NCBI RefSeq assembly: GCF_003544915.1
Contig: NZ_CP032097.1
Span: 496,001-560,000 of the forward strand
DNA: 64,000 bases
From: Arcobacter ellisii
GTDB taxonomy: Bacteria > Campylobacterota > Campylobacteria > Campylobacterales > Arcobacteraceae
Reading direction: 5' to 3'
The position numbers were made by a program, and so were the translations under genes. The notes below the pieces were generated by a model. It had not been told where the DNA came from and did no database searches. It saw only the letters and a list, made by a program, of their open reading frames with translations. Below, one piece after another: positions 1-8,386 of this stretch (within the stretch, counting starts at the first letter, position 1; each line of letters starts with the position of its first letter).

Positions 1-788
1 TCGTTGCATCAGTTGCTTTAATTACAACTTTAAATGCAGCTGATTTTTATGCTACAGTTGATGGTGAACAAATCACTAAACAAGATATCTCAATGGCTTT
101 ACAAGATCCAAGAATCGATTTTGATAAATTACCAGAGAATGCAAAAAAACAAGTTTTAGAGCAAATAATTAATAGAAAATTATTAGCTAAAAAAGCAATT
201 GAGGATGGAATTGAAAAAGATCCACAATATATTGAAACAATTACAAAAATCAAAGAAGATTTAGCTTTCCAAGTATGGCAAAAAAATCAAATTGAAAAAA
301 TCAAATTTACAGATGCAGAAAAAAAAGATTTCTATGAAAAAAACAAAGAAAAATTTGTTATGCCAGAAACTTTAGAAGCTAGTCACATTTTAGTAAAAAC
401 TGAAAAAGAAGCTTTTGATATTATCAAACAATTAGATAAAGCTACAAACAAAGAAGAAAAATTTAAAGAGTTAGCATTAGCAAAAACAGAAGATCCAACT
501 GGTAAAAAAAATGGTGGATATTTAGGTAAATTTGCAGCAGACCAAATGGTTCCAGAATTTTCAAGTGCAGCTAAAGCTTTAACTAAAGGTTCTTATTCAA
601 AAGTTCCAACTAAAACACAATTTGGTTATCATATTATTTACTTAAAAGATAAAATTCCTTCAAAATCTTTAACTTTCAATGAAGTTGAAAGTAATATTTC
701 TCAAATTTTATTAGGAAATACATATAATAAAAAAGTTAAAGAATTAACAGACGAATTAAGAAAAGACGCAAAAATAGTTATTAAGTAA
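1..788 (+). CDS. SurA/PEB4-like periplasmic peptidyl-prolyl cis-trans isomerase, 5' end cut by window
   Basis: This is the 3' part of a periplasmic parvulin-type prolyl isomerase/chaperone that helps fold exported and outer-membrane proteins. The reading frame is open from base 3, so the start codon lies outside the window. The first visible residues are the hydrophobic end of a signal peptide and an alanine-rich cleavage region before ADFYATVDGEQIT. A helical SurA-like N domain follows. A PpiC rotamase domain begins at SHILV (near base 392) and runs through GGYLGKF and FGYHIIYL. The fructose-bisphosphate aldolase gene begins 10 bases downstream; C. jejuni has the same pairing (PEB4/Cj0596 with fba). 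Family assignment is firm; the exact orthologue name is inference. Confidence 0.9.
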   Translation, partial: VASVALITTLNAADFYATVDGEQITKQDISMALQDPRIDFDKLPENAKKQVLEQIINRKLLAKKAIEDGIEKDPQYIETITKIKEDLAFQVWQKNQIEKIKFTDAEKKDFYEKNKEKFVMPETLEASHILVKTEKEAFDIIKQLDKATNKEEKFKELALAKTEDPTGKKNGGYLGKFAADQMVPEFSSAAKALTKGSYSKVPTKTQFGYHIIYLKDKIPSKSLTFNEVESNISQILLGNTYNKKVKELTDELRKDAKIVIK

Positions 789-798
789 GGAGATTAAA

Positions 799-1866
799 TT
801 GGGTGTATTAGATGTAGTAAAACCAGGTGTTTTAACTGGTAGTGAAGCAAAAAAACTTTTTAATTATGCAAAAGAGAACAATTTTGCAATTCCAGCTGTT
901 AATGTTGTAGGAACTGATTCTGTTAATGCTGTTTTAGAAGCAGCTGCAAAAGTTAATTCGCCAGTTATTATTCAATTTTCAAATGGTGGAGCAGGATTTT
1001 ATGCTGGAAAAGGTTTAAAAACTAGTGATGCAGCAGTTCTTGGTGGAATTAGTGGTGCAAACCATGTTCATACAATGGCAAAAGCTTATGGTATTCCAGT
1101 TATTTTACATACTGACCATGCAGCAAAAAAACTTTTACCTTGGATTGATGGATTATTAGATGCAGGTAAAAAACATTTTGAACAAACAGGAAGACCTTTA
1201 TTTACTTCTCATATGCTTGATTTAAGTGAAGAAAGTCTTGAAGAAAATATTGAAATTTGTGTTGAGTATTTCAAAAAAATGAATGCACTTGATATGATGA
1301 TTGAAATTGAACTTGGAATTACTGGTGGTGAAGAAGATGGTGTTGACAACTCTGATGTTGATAATGCTTTACTTTATACACAACCAGAAGAAGTTTGTTA
1401 TGCTTATGAAAAATTAAAAGAAGTTGGAGATAATTTTACAATTGCTGCATCTTTTGGAAATGTTCATGGTGTATATAAACCAGGAAATGTTGTTTTAAGT
1501 CCAAAAATCTTAGATAATTCACAAAAATATATTCAAGATAAATTAAAAACTTCTGATAAACCAGTTGACTTTGTTTTCCATGGTGGTTCAGGTTCACTTT
1601 TAAGTGAAATTAGAGAAGCTATCTCTTATGGTGTTATTAAAATGAACATTGATACAGATACTCAATGGGCAATGTGGGATGGTGTAAGAGCTTATGAAGC
1701 TAAATACCATGATTATTTACAAGGACAAATCGGAAACCCAGAAGGTGAAGATAAACCAAATAAAAATTACTATGACCCAAGAAAATTCTTAAGAGCTGGT
1801 CAAGAAACAATGATAGCTAGACTTGAAGTTGCTTTCTCTGATCTTTGTGCTTTAAATAAAAACTAA
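799..1866 (+). CDS. fba: Class II fructose-bisphosphate aldolase
   Basis: This zinc-dependent aldolase interconverts fructose-1,6-bisphosphate with glyceraldehyde-3-phosphate and dihydroxyacetone phosphate, mainly for gluconeogenesis in this largely non-glycolytic group. At 355 residues it has the length of the longer class IIA enzymes. Visible motifs are HTDHAAKKL (zinc and active-site histidines, around residue 105), the acidic ELGITGGEEDGVD loop, the second histidine region FGNVHGVY, the phosphate-binding FHGGSGS, and NIDTDTQWA near the C-terminus. The start is TTG, preceded by AAGGAG at a normal distance; no ATG gives the full N-terminus. It is probably cotranscribed with the upstream PPIase and ends at a hairpin shared with the convergent response-regulator gene. 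Confidence 0.96.
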   Translation: MGVLDVVKPGVLTGSEAKKLFNYAKENNFAIPAVNVVGTDSVNAVLEAAAKVNSPVIIQFSNGGAGFYAGKGLKTSDAAVLGGISGANHVHTMAKAYGIPVILHTDHAAKKLLPWIDGLLDAGKKHFEQTGRPLFTSHMLDLSEESLEENIEICVEYFKKMNALDMMIEIELGITGGEEDGVDNSDVDNALLYTQPEEVCYAYEKLKEVGDNFTIAASFGNVHGVYKPGNVVLSPKILDNSQKYIQDKLKTSDKPVDFVFHGGSGSLLSEIREAISYGVIKMNIDTDTQWAMWDGVRAYEAKYHDYLQGQIGNPEGEDKPNKNYYDPRKFLRAGQETMIARLEVAFSDLCALNKN

Positions 1867-1900
1867 AAATTTAAGAGGTTCAACCTCTTGAATTTTTTAT
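1866..1900. terminator. Bidirectional terminator between fba and response regulator
   Basis: The inverted repeat AAGAGGT/ACCTCTT (1873-1889) is extended by A/T pairs and followed by a T run (1893-1898). The mirror-image A run on the left lets it work in both directions. The T run overlaps the TAA stop of the leftward response-regulator gene. Confidence 0.8.
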
Positions 1901-2556
1901 TCAGGTCTTTCCACCATATAACCACTTCCTCTTATATTTTTAATAAAATCTTCTTTTAATACAGTTTTTACTCTATTTACTTCTGCTCTAATAGTTGCAT
2001 TATCTATATAGTCGTCATTCCACACATAAGTTCTAAACATATCATAGTTTACAACTAAACTTCTATTTTGTGCTAAAAGTTCAATAATTTGAAGTTGTCG
2101 TCTTGGAAGGATATGTGGTTCATTATTAAAATACAAAGTCATAGTTTCTGCATCAAAACTATAATGTTTTGAAAGTCTTTTATGTCTTTGAGGAACTAAT
2201 CTTGTTTTTAGAATTTTATTAATTCTAAGAGTCAGTTCTTTTAAATGAAAAGGTTTTTTTAGATAATCAAAACAACCTAAATCAAAAGCTCTTGAAATAT
2301 CTTCTATATCAATTAATGCAGAAATATAAATAGTTGGAACCATTCTTTTTTGTTCATGCATTTTTTCTAAAATAGTAAAACCATCTATATCTGGAAGTGA
2401 AATATCTAAAATGAGTAAATCAAATTTTTGGGAGTCTAAGATTTCTAAAGATTCTTGACCTGTTTTTGTGCTTATTATTACATGACCAGTTGAATTTATA
2501 TATTCAGTAATCATTTCGTTTAACATTTCATCATCTTCTACTAATAAAATTTTCAT
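1897..2556 (-). CDS. OmpR-family response regulator, partner of the FIST histidine kinase
   Basis: A DNA-binding response regulator of 219 residues. The receiver domain (about 1-120) has the acidic pair EDD at 7-9, the phosphoacceptor Asp51 in LLILDISLPDIDG, the Ser of ISAL, and the conserved Lys in LKKPF. A winged-helix effector domain (about 130-217) ends in IRGSGYMVERPE, typical of OmpR/PhoB proteins. Its ATG overlaps the TGA of the upstream kinase gene by four bases, so the two are translationally coupled. Its targets are unknown. The divergent aldehyde dehydrogenase gene with repeated sites in its promoter is the obvious candidate, by position only. Confidence 0.93.
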   Translation of the reverse strand: MKILLVEDDEMLNEMITEYINSTGHVIISTKTGQESLEILDSQKFDLLILDISLPDIDGFTILEKMHEQKRMVPTIYISALIDIEDISRAFDLGCFDYLKKPFHLKELTLRINKILKTRLVPQRHKRLSKHYSFDAETMTLYFNNEPHILPRRQLQIIELLAQNRSLVVNYDMFRTYVWNDDYIDNATIRAEVNRVKTVLKEDFIKNIRGSGYMVERPE

Positions 2557-4460
2557 AAAACTCCTTTAAAAATATATGTAAATGAAGCAAAGTTTTCACC
2601 TGATTCTAATCTTATTCCAACGTTTTCTTCACTACAAATTCTTTTTACTAAATTTAATCCAAGTCCAAAACCTTCTGCTGAAAGTTCTTCTCTATAATAC
2701 TCTTCAAAAATTTGTTGTGGGTCTAAAATCTGTTTTGAACGACTCTCAATTGTAAAGTGACATTCAGAGTTAAATTCAGAAAGCCTTACAAATATTGTTT
2801 CATTTGGAAGAGTGTATTTAATTGCATTTGTAAGATTGTTATCAACTATTCTTTGAAGTTTTATTTCATTGAAATTTAAAATTATTTCATCTTTTAGTGA
2901 TTGAAATTTAAAATTTGATTTAAACTTTAAAGCAGAAGATGTAAAAAAATCAATTCTACTTCTTACAAAATCAACTATATTTATTTTATGAATTGCAGAA
3001 TTTACTTGGTCTTTTTTGATTAAATAACTCAAATCATCATAAATACTAAAGATATTTTTCATTGCAACTTCAATATTTGAAAGATATTTATTTTTCCCAT
3101 TTTCCATTTCAAACATCTCAATATTCCCCATAATAACTGATAAGGGTGTATTTGTTTCGTGAACTGCGTGTTTTAAAAACTGCTTTTGAGATTCAATTAG
3201 ATTTTGAGCGTATTTATTTCCTTTTTCTAATTTCTCTGATTGTTCATTATAATCCCTTGAAGATTGTTGAATTAGATTTGTCAAAGCTTGCAGACTTCTT
3301 GCATGTTCACTAAGTTTTTCTTGATGAATAGGAGTTTCAATTTTTAAATCCAAATTAGAATTTGGGTTTTCTGTAAGAGCTAATACAGTTAGTGTTTGAT
3401 TTAATAGTTCATTATTTTCTCTATTATGAAAAAATTCTCCATAAGTAAAAAATCCAACAGTAGGTGCTATTTTTGAAAAAGGTTTTATCTCTATATCAAT
3501 TAAACTAGGCATATATCTACGTCTAGCCATACATGTATAGATAAAGATACTTTGAGTTTCATTTATTGCACATTTGTTTAAAAGAGATTTTAGTGGATTA
3601 TTTAAAATTAGTTCAACATTTCCAAATCCAAGTTTTACAATATCTCCTTTATGAAGATTCCCTGCAAAACTCAAACTTCCATCTTCATGTTTTGCTATAA
3701 CAGCTCTTGCTATTGGGATTTTATTTTTTTGTAAGATTAAAGGAAATTCTATTCCTGTTGCTGGAAGTGAACGAGCAACATACTCTCCTAAATACTTTTC
3801 ATAAAAATCCAAAGGAGTAAGACCTGAAATTTTATAAACTCTATTTCCAACAACTTCTTCAATAACATGCTCTATTCCTATTGGTGACCAATTAAAATTA
3901 AAAGCATTACATACACTTAACTCTTCTGAATTTAAAGATACCCCAACAGCACCTTTTGTTAATATCTTATTTTGACAAGAGATAAATGTTTGCGTAAAGT
4001 TTGCATTATCAGCAGCCATTCCACCACTTACAATTACTTTGTTATTTACAAAGTTAATACCATTTAAAAACTCTTCTCCATTTGTAGTAGCTCCATCACT
4101 AAAAGCAATAATAGCTTTTGTTGTTTGGGTACAAAGTTTATTGGCAAGTTCTACACCATTTGAGAAACAGTTTTCACTATTTGAGTATGCTGCTTTAATT
4201 GTAGTTTTTTCAAAAGTTGAAATAGATAAGATTGTACTGTTTGTTGTAATAGTATCATTACTTATTTCTCCATCCGTTGAAGAACCAATACAAATTGCTT
4301 GTGGCAATTTTTTTGTAATTACATCTAATATGTTTTTTAATTTTTCTTTAGTTTGTCCACAAAAAATTTGAATTAAAATATTCTTCTCATTTTCAAACAT
4401 AGAAAAATCAATTATCTTTTCTATAGGTTTATCATTTATTGTATATGTAAAAGTTTTCAT
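2553..4460 (-). CDS. Soluble histidine kinase with N-terminal FIST sensor domain
   Basis: A cytoplasmic sensor kinase of 635 residues without a transmembrane segment. The first 350 or so residues form FIST N and FIST C domains, a module thought to bind small ligands (amino acids, or heme/NO in some relatives); GSSTDGEIS and GGMAADN are typical glycine-rich segments. A coiled linker leads to a HisKA domain with VHETNTPLSVI containing the phospho-His, then an HATPase domain with N box NNLTNAIKYT and G2 box GFGLGL. The G1 Asp motif is not recognisable (IESRSKQ), so ATP binding may be unusual. An in-frame TTG lies 11 codons upstream, but it coincides with a -35 box. I therefore start at ATG 4460, which would be leaderless. 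Confidence 0.88.
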   Translation of the reverse strand: MKTFTYTINDKPIEKIIDFSMFENEKNILIQIFCGQTKEKLKNILDVITKKLPQAICIGSSTDGEISNDTITTNSTILSISTFEKTTIKAAYSNSENCFSNGVELANKLCTQTTKAIIAFSDGATTNGEEFLNGINFVNNKVIVSGGMAADNANFTQTFISCQNKILTKGAVGVSLNSEELSVCNAFNFNWSPIGIEHVIEEVVGNRVYKISGLTPLDFYEKYLGEYVARSLPATGIEFPLILQKNKIPIARAVIAKHEDGSLSFAGNLHKGDIVKLGFGNVELILNNPLKSLLNKCAINETQSIFIYTCMARRRYMPSLIDIEIKPFSKIAPTVGFFTYGEFFHNRENNELLNQTLTVLALTENPNSNLDLKIETPIHQEKLSEHARSLQALTNLIQQSSRDYNEQSEKLEKGNKYAQNLIESQKQFLKHAVHETNTPLSVIMGNIEMFEMENGKNKYLSNIEVAMKNIFSIYDDLSYLIKKDQVNSAIHKINIVDFVRSRIDFFTSSALKFKSNFKFQSLKDEIILNFNEIKLQRIVDNNLTNAIKYTLPNETIFVRLSEFNSECHFTIESRSKQILDPQQIFEEYYREELSAEGFGLGLNLVKRICSEENVGIRLESGENFASFTYIFKGVL

Positions 4461-4465
4461 AAAAA

Positions 4466-4493
4466 ATTGTAACACATATTTTGAGATTTTCAA
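4466..4493 (-). promoter_or_regulatory. Promoter of the FIST kinase/regulator operon, probably leaderless
   Basis: On the minus strand TTGAAA (4493-4488), a 16-base spacer and TACAAT (4471-4466) form a near-canonical sigma-70 promoter. TACAAT is followed by five T residues and then the ATG, so the expected first transcribed base is the A of the start codon. There is no Shine-Dalgarno sequence. Confidence 0.65.
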
Positions 4494-4550
4494 AGAAAAT
4501 TTTTTTCAAAAAAGCCCGAATTTATCGTTATTTGTAACAAAAAACTACAT

Positions 4551-4594
4551 TGCTATACTCATGCTATACTAACGCTAAATTTATGCTATAAATG
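4551..4594 (+). repeat. Four tandem 11-bp repeats with extended -10-like cores upstream of aldehyde dehydrogenase
   Basis: Four consecutive 11-base units read TGCTATACTCA, TGCTATACTAA, CGCTAAATTTA and TGCTATAAATG. The shared core is GCTA at the same phase. Units 1, 2 and 4 resemble extended -10 elements (TGnTATAnT). An 11-base period places every copy on nearly the same face of the helix, as expected for cooperative binding of a regulator or for stacked promoters. The array lies between the divergent FIST kinase gene and the aldehyde dehydrogenase gene. Confidence 0.7.
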
Positions 4595-4681
4595 TGGTGT
4601 AAAATTTCATCAATGGAAGAAAAAATTACTCTTTTTTTAAGATATTTTTCTTCAATTTCTAAATTTAAAAGGATGAAAAAA

Positions 4682-6178
4682 ATGATTTATACAAAACCAA
4701 CATACAAACCTCAATATGAGAATTTTATAGGTGGAGAATGGCTTGCTCCAAAAAGTGGTGAATACTTTGATAATATATCTCCAGTTGATGGAACTTTATT
4801 AACAAGAATTCCAAGATCAAATGAAGCTGATGTTGAAGCAGCAATTATAGCAGCTGATAAAGCATTCCAATCTTTTAAACGTACTTCAGTTGTTGAAAGA
4901 AGTAATTTATTAAATAAAATGGCAGATGCAATTGAAGCAAATTTAGAAAAACTTGCAATTGCAGAGACTTTAGATAATGGTAAAACTATTAGAGAAACTT
5001 TAAATGCAGATGTTCCTTTAGTTGTTGACCATTTCAGATATTTTGCATCTGTAATTAGAGCAGAATCAGGAACAGTTTCTGATTTAGATGAAAACACTGT
5101 TTCTCAAGAAATTTATGAGCCATATGGTGTTGTTGCTCAAATTATTCCTTGGAATTTCCCACTATTAATGGCTGCTTGGAAATTAGCTCCTGCAATTGCT
5201 GCTGGAAATTGTATTGTTATGAAACCAGCAAGTGCTACTCCTATGTCAATTTTATTATTAATGGAAGCAGTTCAAGATGTTTTACCAAAAGGTGTTGTAA
5301 ATATTATTAATGGTGCAGGTGGAAAAATTGGTAAATATTTATCAACTCATCCATTAGTTAAAAAAGTTGGATTTACAGGTGAAACTACAACTGGTCAATT
5401 AATTATGCAATATGCAACAGAAAATATTATTCCTTCAACTTTAGAATTAGGTGGAAAATCTCCAAACGTATTCTTTGAATCAATTATGGATGCAGATGAT
5501 GAGTTCTTTGATAAAGCAATTGAAGGTTTAGTTTTATTCGCATTTAACTCTGGTGAAGTTTGTACTTGTCCATCAAGAGCATTAATTCAAGAGTCAATTT
5601 ATGAGCCATTTATTGCAAGAGTTCTTGAAAGAGTAAAAGCTATTAAATTAGGAAATCCTTTAGATACAGAAAATATGATGGGTGCTCAATGTTCACTTAA
5701 CCAAAAAGAAAAAATTATGGAATATATCAATATAGGTAAAGAAGAGGGTGCTGAATTATTAATTGGTGGAGATGTTTATGAATCTTCTGTAAATCCAAAT
5801 GGATTCTACATTCAACCTACTTTATTTAAAGGTCATAATAAAATGAGAATTTTCCAAGAAGAGATTTTTGGACCAGTTCTTGCTATTACAACTTTTAAAG
5901 ATGAAGCTGAAGCATTAGAAATTGCAAATGATACAATCTATGGATTAGGTTCAGGTGTTTGGTCAAGAGATGCTCACCAATTACATAGAATGAGTAGAGG
6001 AATTCAAGCAGGAAGAGTATGGGTTAACTGCTACCATATGTATCCTTCTCACGCATCATTTGGTGGATATAAAAAATCAGGAATCGGAAGAGAAACTCAT
6101 ATGATGATGTTAAATTCATATAGACATACAAAAAATATTTTAACTTCATACAATAAAAATAAATTAGGTTTCTTCTAG
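4682..6178 (+). CDS. NAD-dependent aldehyde dehydrogenase, ExaC/AldB (acetaldehyde) type
   Basis: Oxidises an aldehyde, probably acetaldehyde or a similar short chain, to the acid with NAD+. The 498-residue protein has the full fold: PWNFPLLMAAWKLAPAIAAGN (NAD-binding region), GFTGETTTG, the general-base Glu in LELGGKSPN, and catalytic Cys in FNSGEVCTCPSR. GEVCTCPSR rather than GQxC is what I recall for the ExaC/AldB group. The frame is open upstream to 4592, but AAAAGGA sits at the right distance from ATG 4682, and the family normally begins just before the NFIGGEW segment. The bases between the repeat array and this ATG are therefore probably leader RNA. A DUF779 gene, a known genomic companion of these enzymes, follows after a terminator. 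Confidence 0.92.
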   Translation: MIYTKPTYKPQYENFIGGEWLAPKSGEYFDNISPVDGTLLTRIPRSNEADVEAAIIAADKAFQSFKRTSVVERSNLLNKMADAIEANLEKLAIAETLDNGKTIRETLNADVPLVVDHFRYFASVIRAESGTVSDLDENTVSQEIYEPYGVVAQIIPWNFPLLMAAWKLAPAIAAGNCIVMKPASATPMSILLLMEAVQDVLPKGVVNIINGAGGKIGKYLSTHPLVKKVGFTGETTTGQLIMQYATENIIPSTLELGGKSPNVFFESIMDADDEFFDKAIEGLVLFAFNSGEVCTCPSRALIQESIYEPFIARVLERVKAIKLGNPLDTENMMGAQCSLNQKEKIMEYINIGKEEGAELLIGGDVYESSVNPNGFYIQPTLFKGHNKMRIFQEEIFGPVLAITTFKDEAEALEIANDTIYGLGSGVWSRDAHQLHRMSRGIQAGRVWVNCYHMYPSHASFGGYKKSGIGRETHMMMLNSYRHTKNILTSYNKNKLGFF

Positions 6179-6203
6179 GATTTAGCGCGAATTATAAATC
6201 ATT

Positions 6204-6236
6204 AAAGCCCATAGAGTTCTTCCTATGGGCTTTTTA
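6204..6236 (+). terminator. Rho-independent terminator after aldehyde dehydrogenase
   Basis: A perfect 11-bp stem, AAAGCCCATAG paired with CTATGGGCTTT (6204-6214 and 6223-6233), has a short loop and a T-rich tail. It separates the aldehyde dehydrogenase gene from the DUF779 gene, so DUF779 is expressed by readthrough or from its own weak promoter. Confidence 0.88.
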
Positions 6237-6252
6237 TTTTAAAGGATATTTT

Positions 6253-6624
6253 ATGCAAAGAGTAGATGTTACACCTAAAGCTTCAAAAGTAATTGAAAAA
6301 TTAAAAGAACTTCATGGTGAATTGGTTTTTAATCAAAGTGGTGGTTGTTGTGATGGAACTGCTCCTATGTGTTATGAAAAAGGTGATTTTTATGTTCCAA
6401 GTAGAAATGTAAAAATGGGTGAAATTTGTGGATGTGAGTTTTTCATAGACCCAGACCAATTTGAATACTTTAAACACTCTTTTATAACAATAGATGTAAG
6501 AGAAGAAAAAGCTGCCTTTGGAAACTCTTTTTCACTTGAAATAGATTTAGGATATCAATTTATTACAAAATCAAGAATTATGACAGATGAAGAGTATAAA
6601 CAACTTTTAGAAGAAGAAAAATGA
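6253..6624 (+). CDS. DUF779 family protein, aldehyde dehydrogenase-associated
   Basis: A small soluble protein of 123 residues with the DUF779 signature: SGGCCDGTAPMCY (about 31-43), then GEICGCEFFID (about 57-67) and GNSFSLEIDLGYQFI. Five cysteines in the two motifs suggest a metal or redox site, but no biochemical role is established. Genes of this family commonly lie beside acetaldehyde dehydrogenases, as here, which suggests a helper or detoxifying function (inference). AAAGGA precedes the ATG at normal spacing. A strong terminator separates it from the dehydrogenase. Confidence 0.85.
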   Translation: MQRVDVTPKASKVIEKLKELHGELVFNQSGGCCDGTAPMCYEKGDFYVPSRNVKMGEICGCEFFIDPDQFEYFKHSFITIDVREEKAAFGNSFSLEIDLGYQFITKSRIMTDEEYKQLLEEEK

Positions 6625-6685
6625 TACTACTTTGATATTATCTCAAAATATAATTCTAACAGAAGAACAAATAAAAAGGTAACTT

Positions 6686-7489
6686 ATGTTAGAAAATATA
6701 TTAGAAAAAATAGAAACTTTACCACCATTACCCCAAACAATTTTAGAAATAGAAACATTTAGAAAACAAAATAATCAAGAACCTGATGAATTAGTAAAAA
6801 TCGCAGAAAAAGACCCTTTATGTGTTGCAACTTTATTAAAAATTTCAAATTCATCTTTTTTTGGTTTTAATTCAAAAATAGAAACTGTAAAAAGAGTAAT
6901 AAATCTTTTAGGAATAAATTTTACAATTTATGTTGCTATAAAAGAGGCAATAGATAGTGTTTTAAAAATAGATTTATATCCTTATGGAATAAAGTGTGAA
7001 GATTTTACAAAAATAACACATATCTCTTTACGTTTTTTAGATTTATGGATAACAAAAAAAGATAGAGAGTTTAAAGATGAGGTTTTGCTTGCATGTTTAT
7101 TACATGAAACTGGTAAATTTTTATTATCAGAAACAGTTGTAAATAGAGGATTATTAGATGAGTTTAAACAAAGAATTGATTCAGGAGAAGAGGTATCAAA
7201 AGTTGAAAAAGAGTTGTTAGAGGTAACAACACACAAAGTTACAGCAGAGATTTTTAGATATTGGAATTTTAATAATAATCTGATTGAAATTATAGAGTTT
7301 GTTGATGATATTAATAGCTGTAGTGAAAAAAATCGAGAAAAGTGCCAAATTTTGGATATTATAAGAACTCTTTTTGATATGAAAAATTTTTTAAGTGAAG
7401 AGAATAAACAAAAAGCTTTACAAAAAGCAAAAGAGTATAATTTTGATATTGAGTATTTAAATTACGCAATTCAAAGTATAAAAAACTAA
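6686..7489 (+). CDS. HDOD domain signalling protein
   Basis: A 267-residue cytoplasmic protein made mostly of one HDOD domain (about 8-210), recognisable by LPPLPQTILEIE at the start, DPLCVATLLKISNSSFFGF and a long helical bundle. HDOD is related to HD phosphohydrolases but usually lacks catalytic metal ligands. Here the expected HD pair reads HE (LLHETGK), so hydrolysis is unlikely. Such proteins usually act in motility, stress or cyclic-di-GMP networks. AAAAAGG precedes the ATG, and a TATAAT (6649-6654) lies 31 bases upstream of it. The gene ends at a hairpin shared with convergent exbD. Confidence 0.85.
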   Translation: MLENILEKIETLPPLPQTILEIETFRKQNNQEPDELVKIAEKDPLCVATLLKISNSSFFGFNSKIETVKRVINLLGINFTIYVAIKEAIDSVLKIDLYPYGIKCEDFTKITHISLRFLDLWITKKDREFKDEVLLACLLHETGKFLLSETVVNRGLLDEFKQRIDSGEEVSKVEKELLEVTTHKVTAEIFRYWNFNNNLIEIIEFVDDINSCSEKNREKCQILDIIRTLFDMKNFLSEENKQKALQKAKEYNFDIEYLNYAIQSIKN

Positions 7490-7513
7490 AGGGGAAAAAC
7501 TATTTTTTCCCCT
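7490..7513. terminator. Bidirectional terminator between HDOD gene and exbD
   Basis: AGGGGAAAAA pairs with TTTTTCCCCT around a four-base loop, giving a 10-bp stem with A and T runs on both sides. The right half encodes the last codons of the leftward ExbD gene, so that gene's stop lies inside the hairpin. Confidence 0.8.
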
Positions 7514-7892
7514 CTTCATTTGTAACTAAAGCAAGATTTGTTAAATCATATTTTTGAAGTAAATCTAAAACTTTTACAACCCTTTGATACTCAACTTTTT
7601 TATCAATTCTAACAATAACTGGTTTATTTTTATTTTTTATTGCTTTTAAATTATCTTCTAAAGATTCAAAAGAGACTTCAATTCCTTTTATTGCTAACTT
7701 ATTTTGATTTAATTCAATAAAGACTTGTTCCTCTTTTATTTCCATCTCTTTTGCATTTGATGTAGGTAAATCTAACATTAAAGCAAGTTCCTCTTTTTTG
7801 AAAACAGATGTAACAATAAAAAAGATAAGTAAAATAAAAACAACGTCAATAACAGGAGTTAAATCTAAGCCTAAAGCTTCACGTCTTTTCAT
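7500..7892 (-). CDS. exbD: ExbD/TolR-type biopolymer transport protein
   Basis: A 130-residue inner-membrane protein with a short cytoplasmic N-terminus, one transmembrane helix (about 12-34) and a periplasmic domain. The helix carries the conserved proton-handling Asp in LTPVIDVVFILLIFF. With ExbB it forms the proton-motive-force motor that energises TonB-dependent outer-membrane transport, or a Tol-like system. It overlaps the exbB stop by one base. No tonB gene follows within the window, so the partner of this pair must lie elsewhere. The ExbD versus TolR choice is by general resemblance. Confidence 0.88.
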   Translation of the reverse strand: MKRREALGLDLTPVIDVVFILLIFFIVTSVFKKEELALMLDLPTSNAKEMEIKEEQVFIELNQNKLAIKGIEVSFESLEDNLKAIKNKNKPVIVRIDKKVEYQRVVKVLDLLQKYDLTNLALVTNEEGKK

Positions 7893-8386
7893 TATTCGCT
7901 TATCTCTTTTTTAGCTTTTAATTCAATTGAATCAATCAAAGAGATAAAATGGTTATAAGCTATTTGATGAGGAATTGCAACGATAAGACCTGCAATTGTT
8001 GTAATAAGTGCTATTCCAATTCCATTTGAAAATATTGTTGGGTCTCCTAAACCATTTTGAGTGATTGCTTCAAAAGATTTATAAACTCCAATAACAGTTC
8101 CAAGAAGTCCTAAAAGAGGTGCAACAGTTGCTATATTTTTTATAATTGTAAGCCCTGATTCAAGTTTTTTAACTTCATACTCAATTTGAGAATTGATAGA
8201 AGAGTTATTTGTAACTTTATTTTTTATATGATTTATAATTGTATTTTTTCTCGGAAGTGTGAAAAATTTCCATAAAATAATTGTAAATCCAATTACATTT
8301 AAAAATATTAAAATATAAACAATAACTCCACCTTTATCAATGTATCCCATTAAATCCATAACGACCCCAATAATTTTTTGTGACAT
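7892..8386 (-). CDS. exbB: ExbB/TolQ/MotA-type proton channel protein
   Basis: A 164-residue inner-membrane protein with three transmembrane helices (about 18-38, 82-108 and 122-148). It contains the family segment ATVAPLLGLLGTVIGVYKSF, which lines the proton path. It is the first gene of a two-gene operon with exbD. The start is uncertain. A TACAAT overlaps the ATG at 8386 (TACAATG), so if that is the -10 box, the real start is an inner ATG at 8359, preceded by GGGG. That would remove nine residues with no effect on the membrane domains. Confidence 0.87.
   Translation of the reverse strand: MSQKIIGVVMDLMGYIDKGGVIVYILIFLNVIGFTIILWKFFTLPRKNTIINHIKNKVTNNSSINSQIEYEVKKLESGLTIIKNIATVAPLLGLLGTVIGVYKSFEAITQNGLGDPTIFSNGIGIALITTIAGLIVAIPHQIAYNHFISLIDSIELKAKKEISE

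Noticed and set aside
4039-4371. Open frame antisense to the FIST kinase gene (110 residues)
   Set aside because: It mirrors a well-supported gene, has no ribosome binding site and no recognisable protein features. Several other antisense frames (for example 22079-22414, 47720-47938 and 50323-50592) were dropped for the same reason.
4592-4681. N-terminal extension of the aldehyde dehydrogenase
   Set aside because: The extra 30 residues have no family resemblance, the first codon lies within the repeat array, and a good ribosome binding site precedes ATG 4682.
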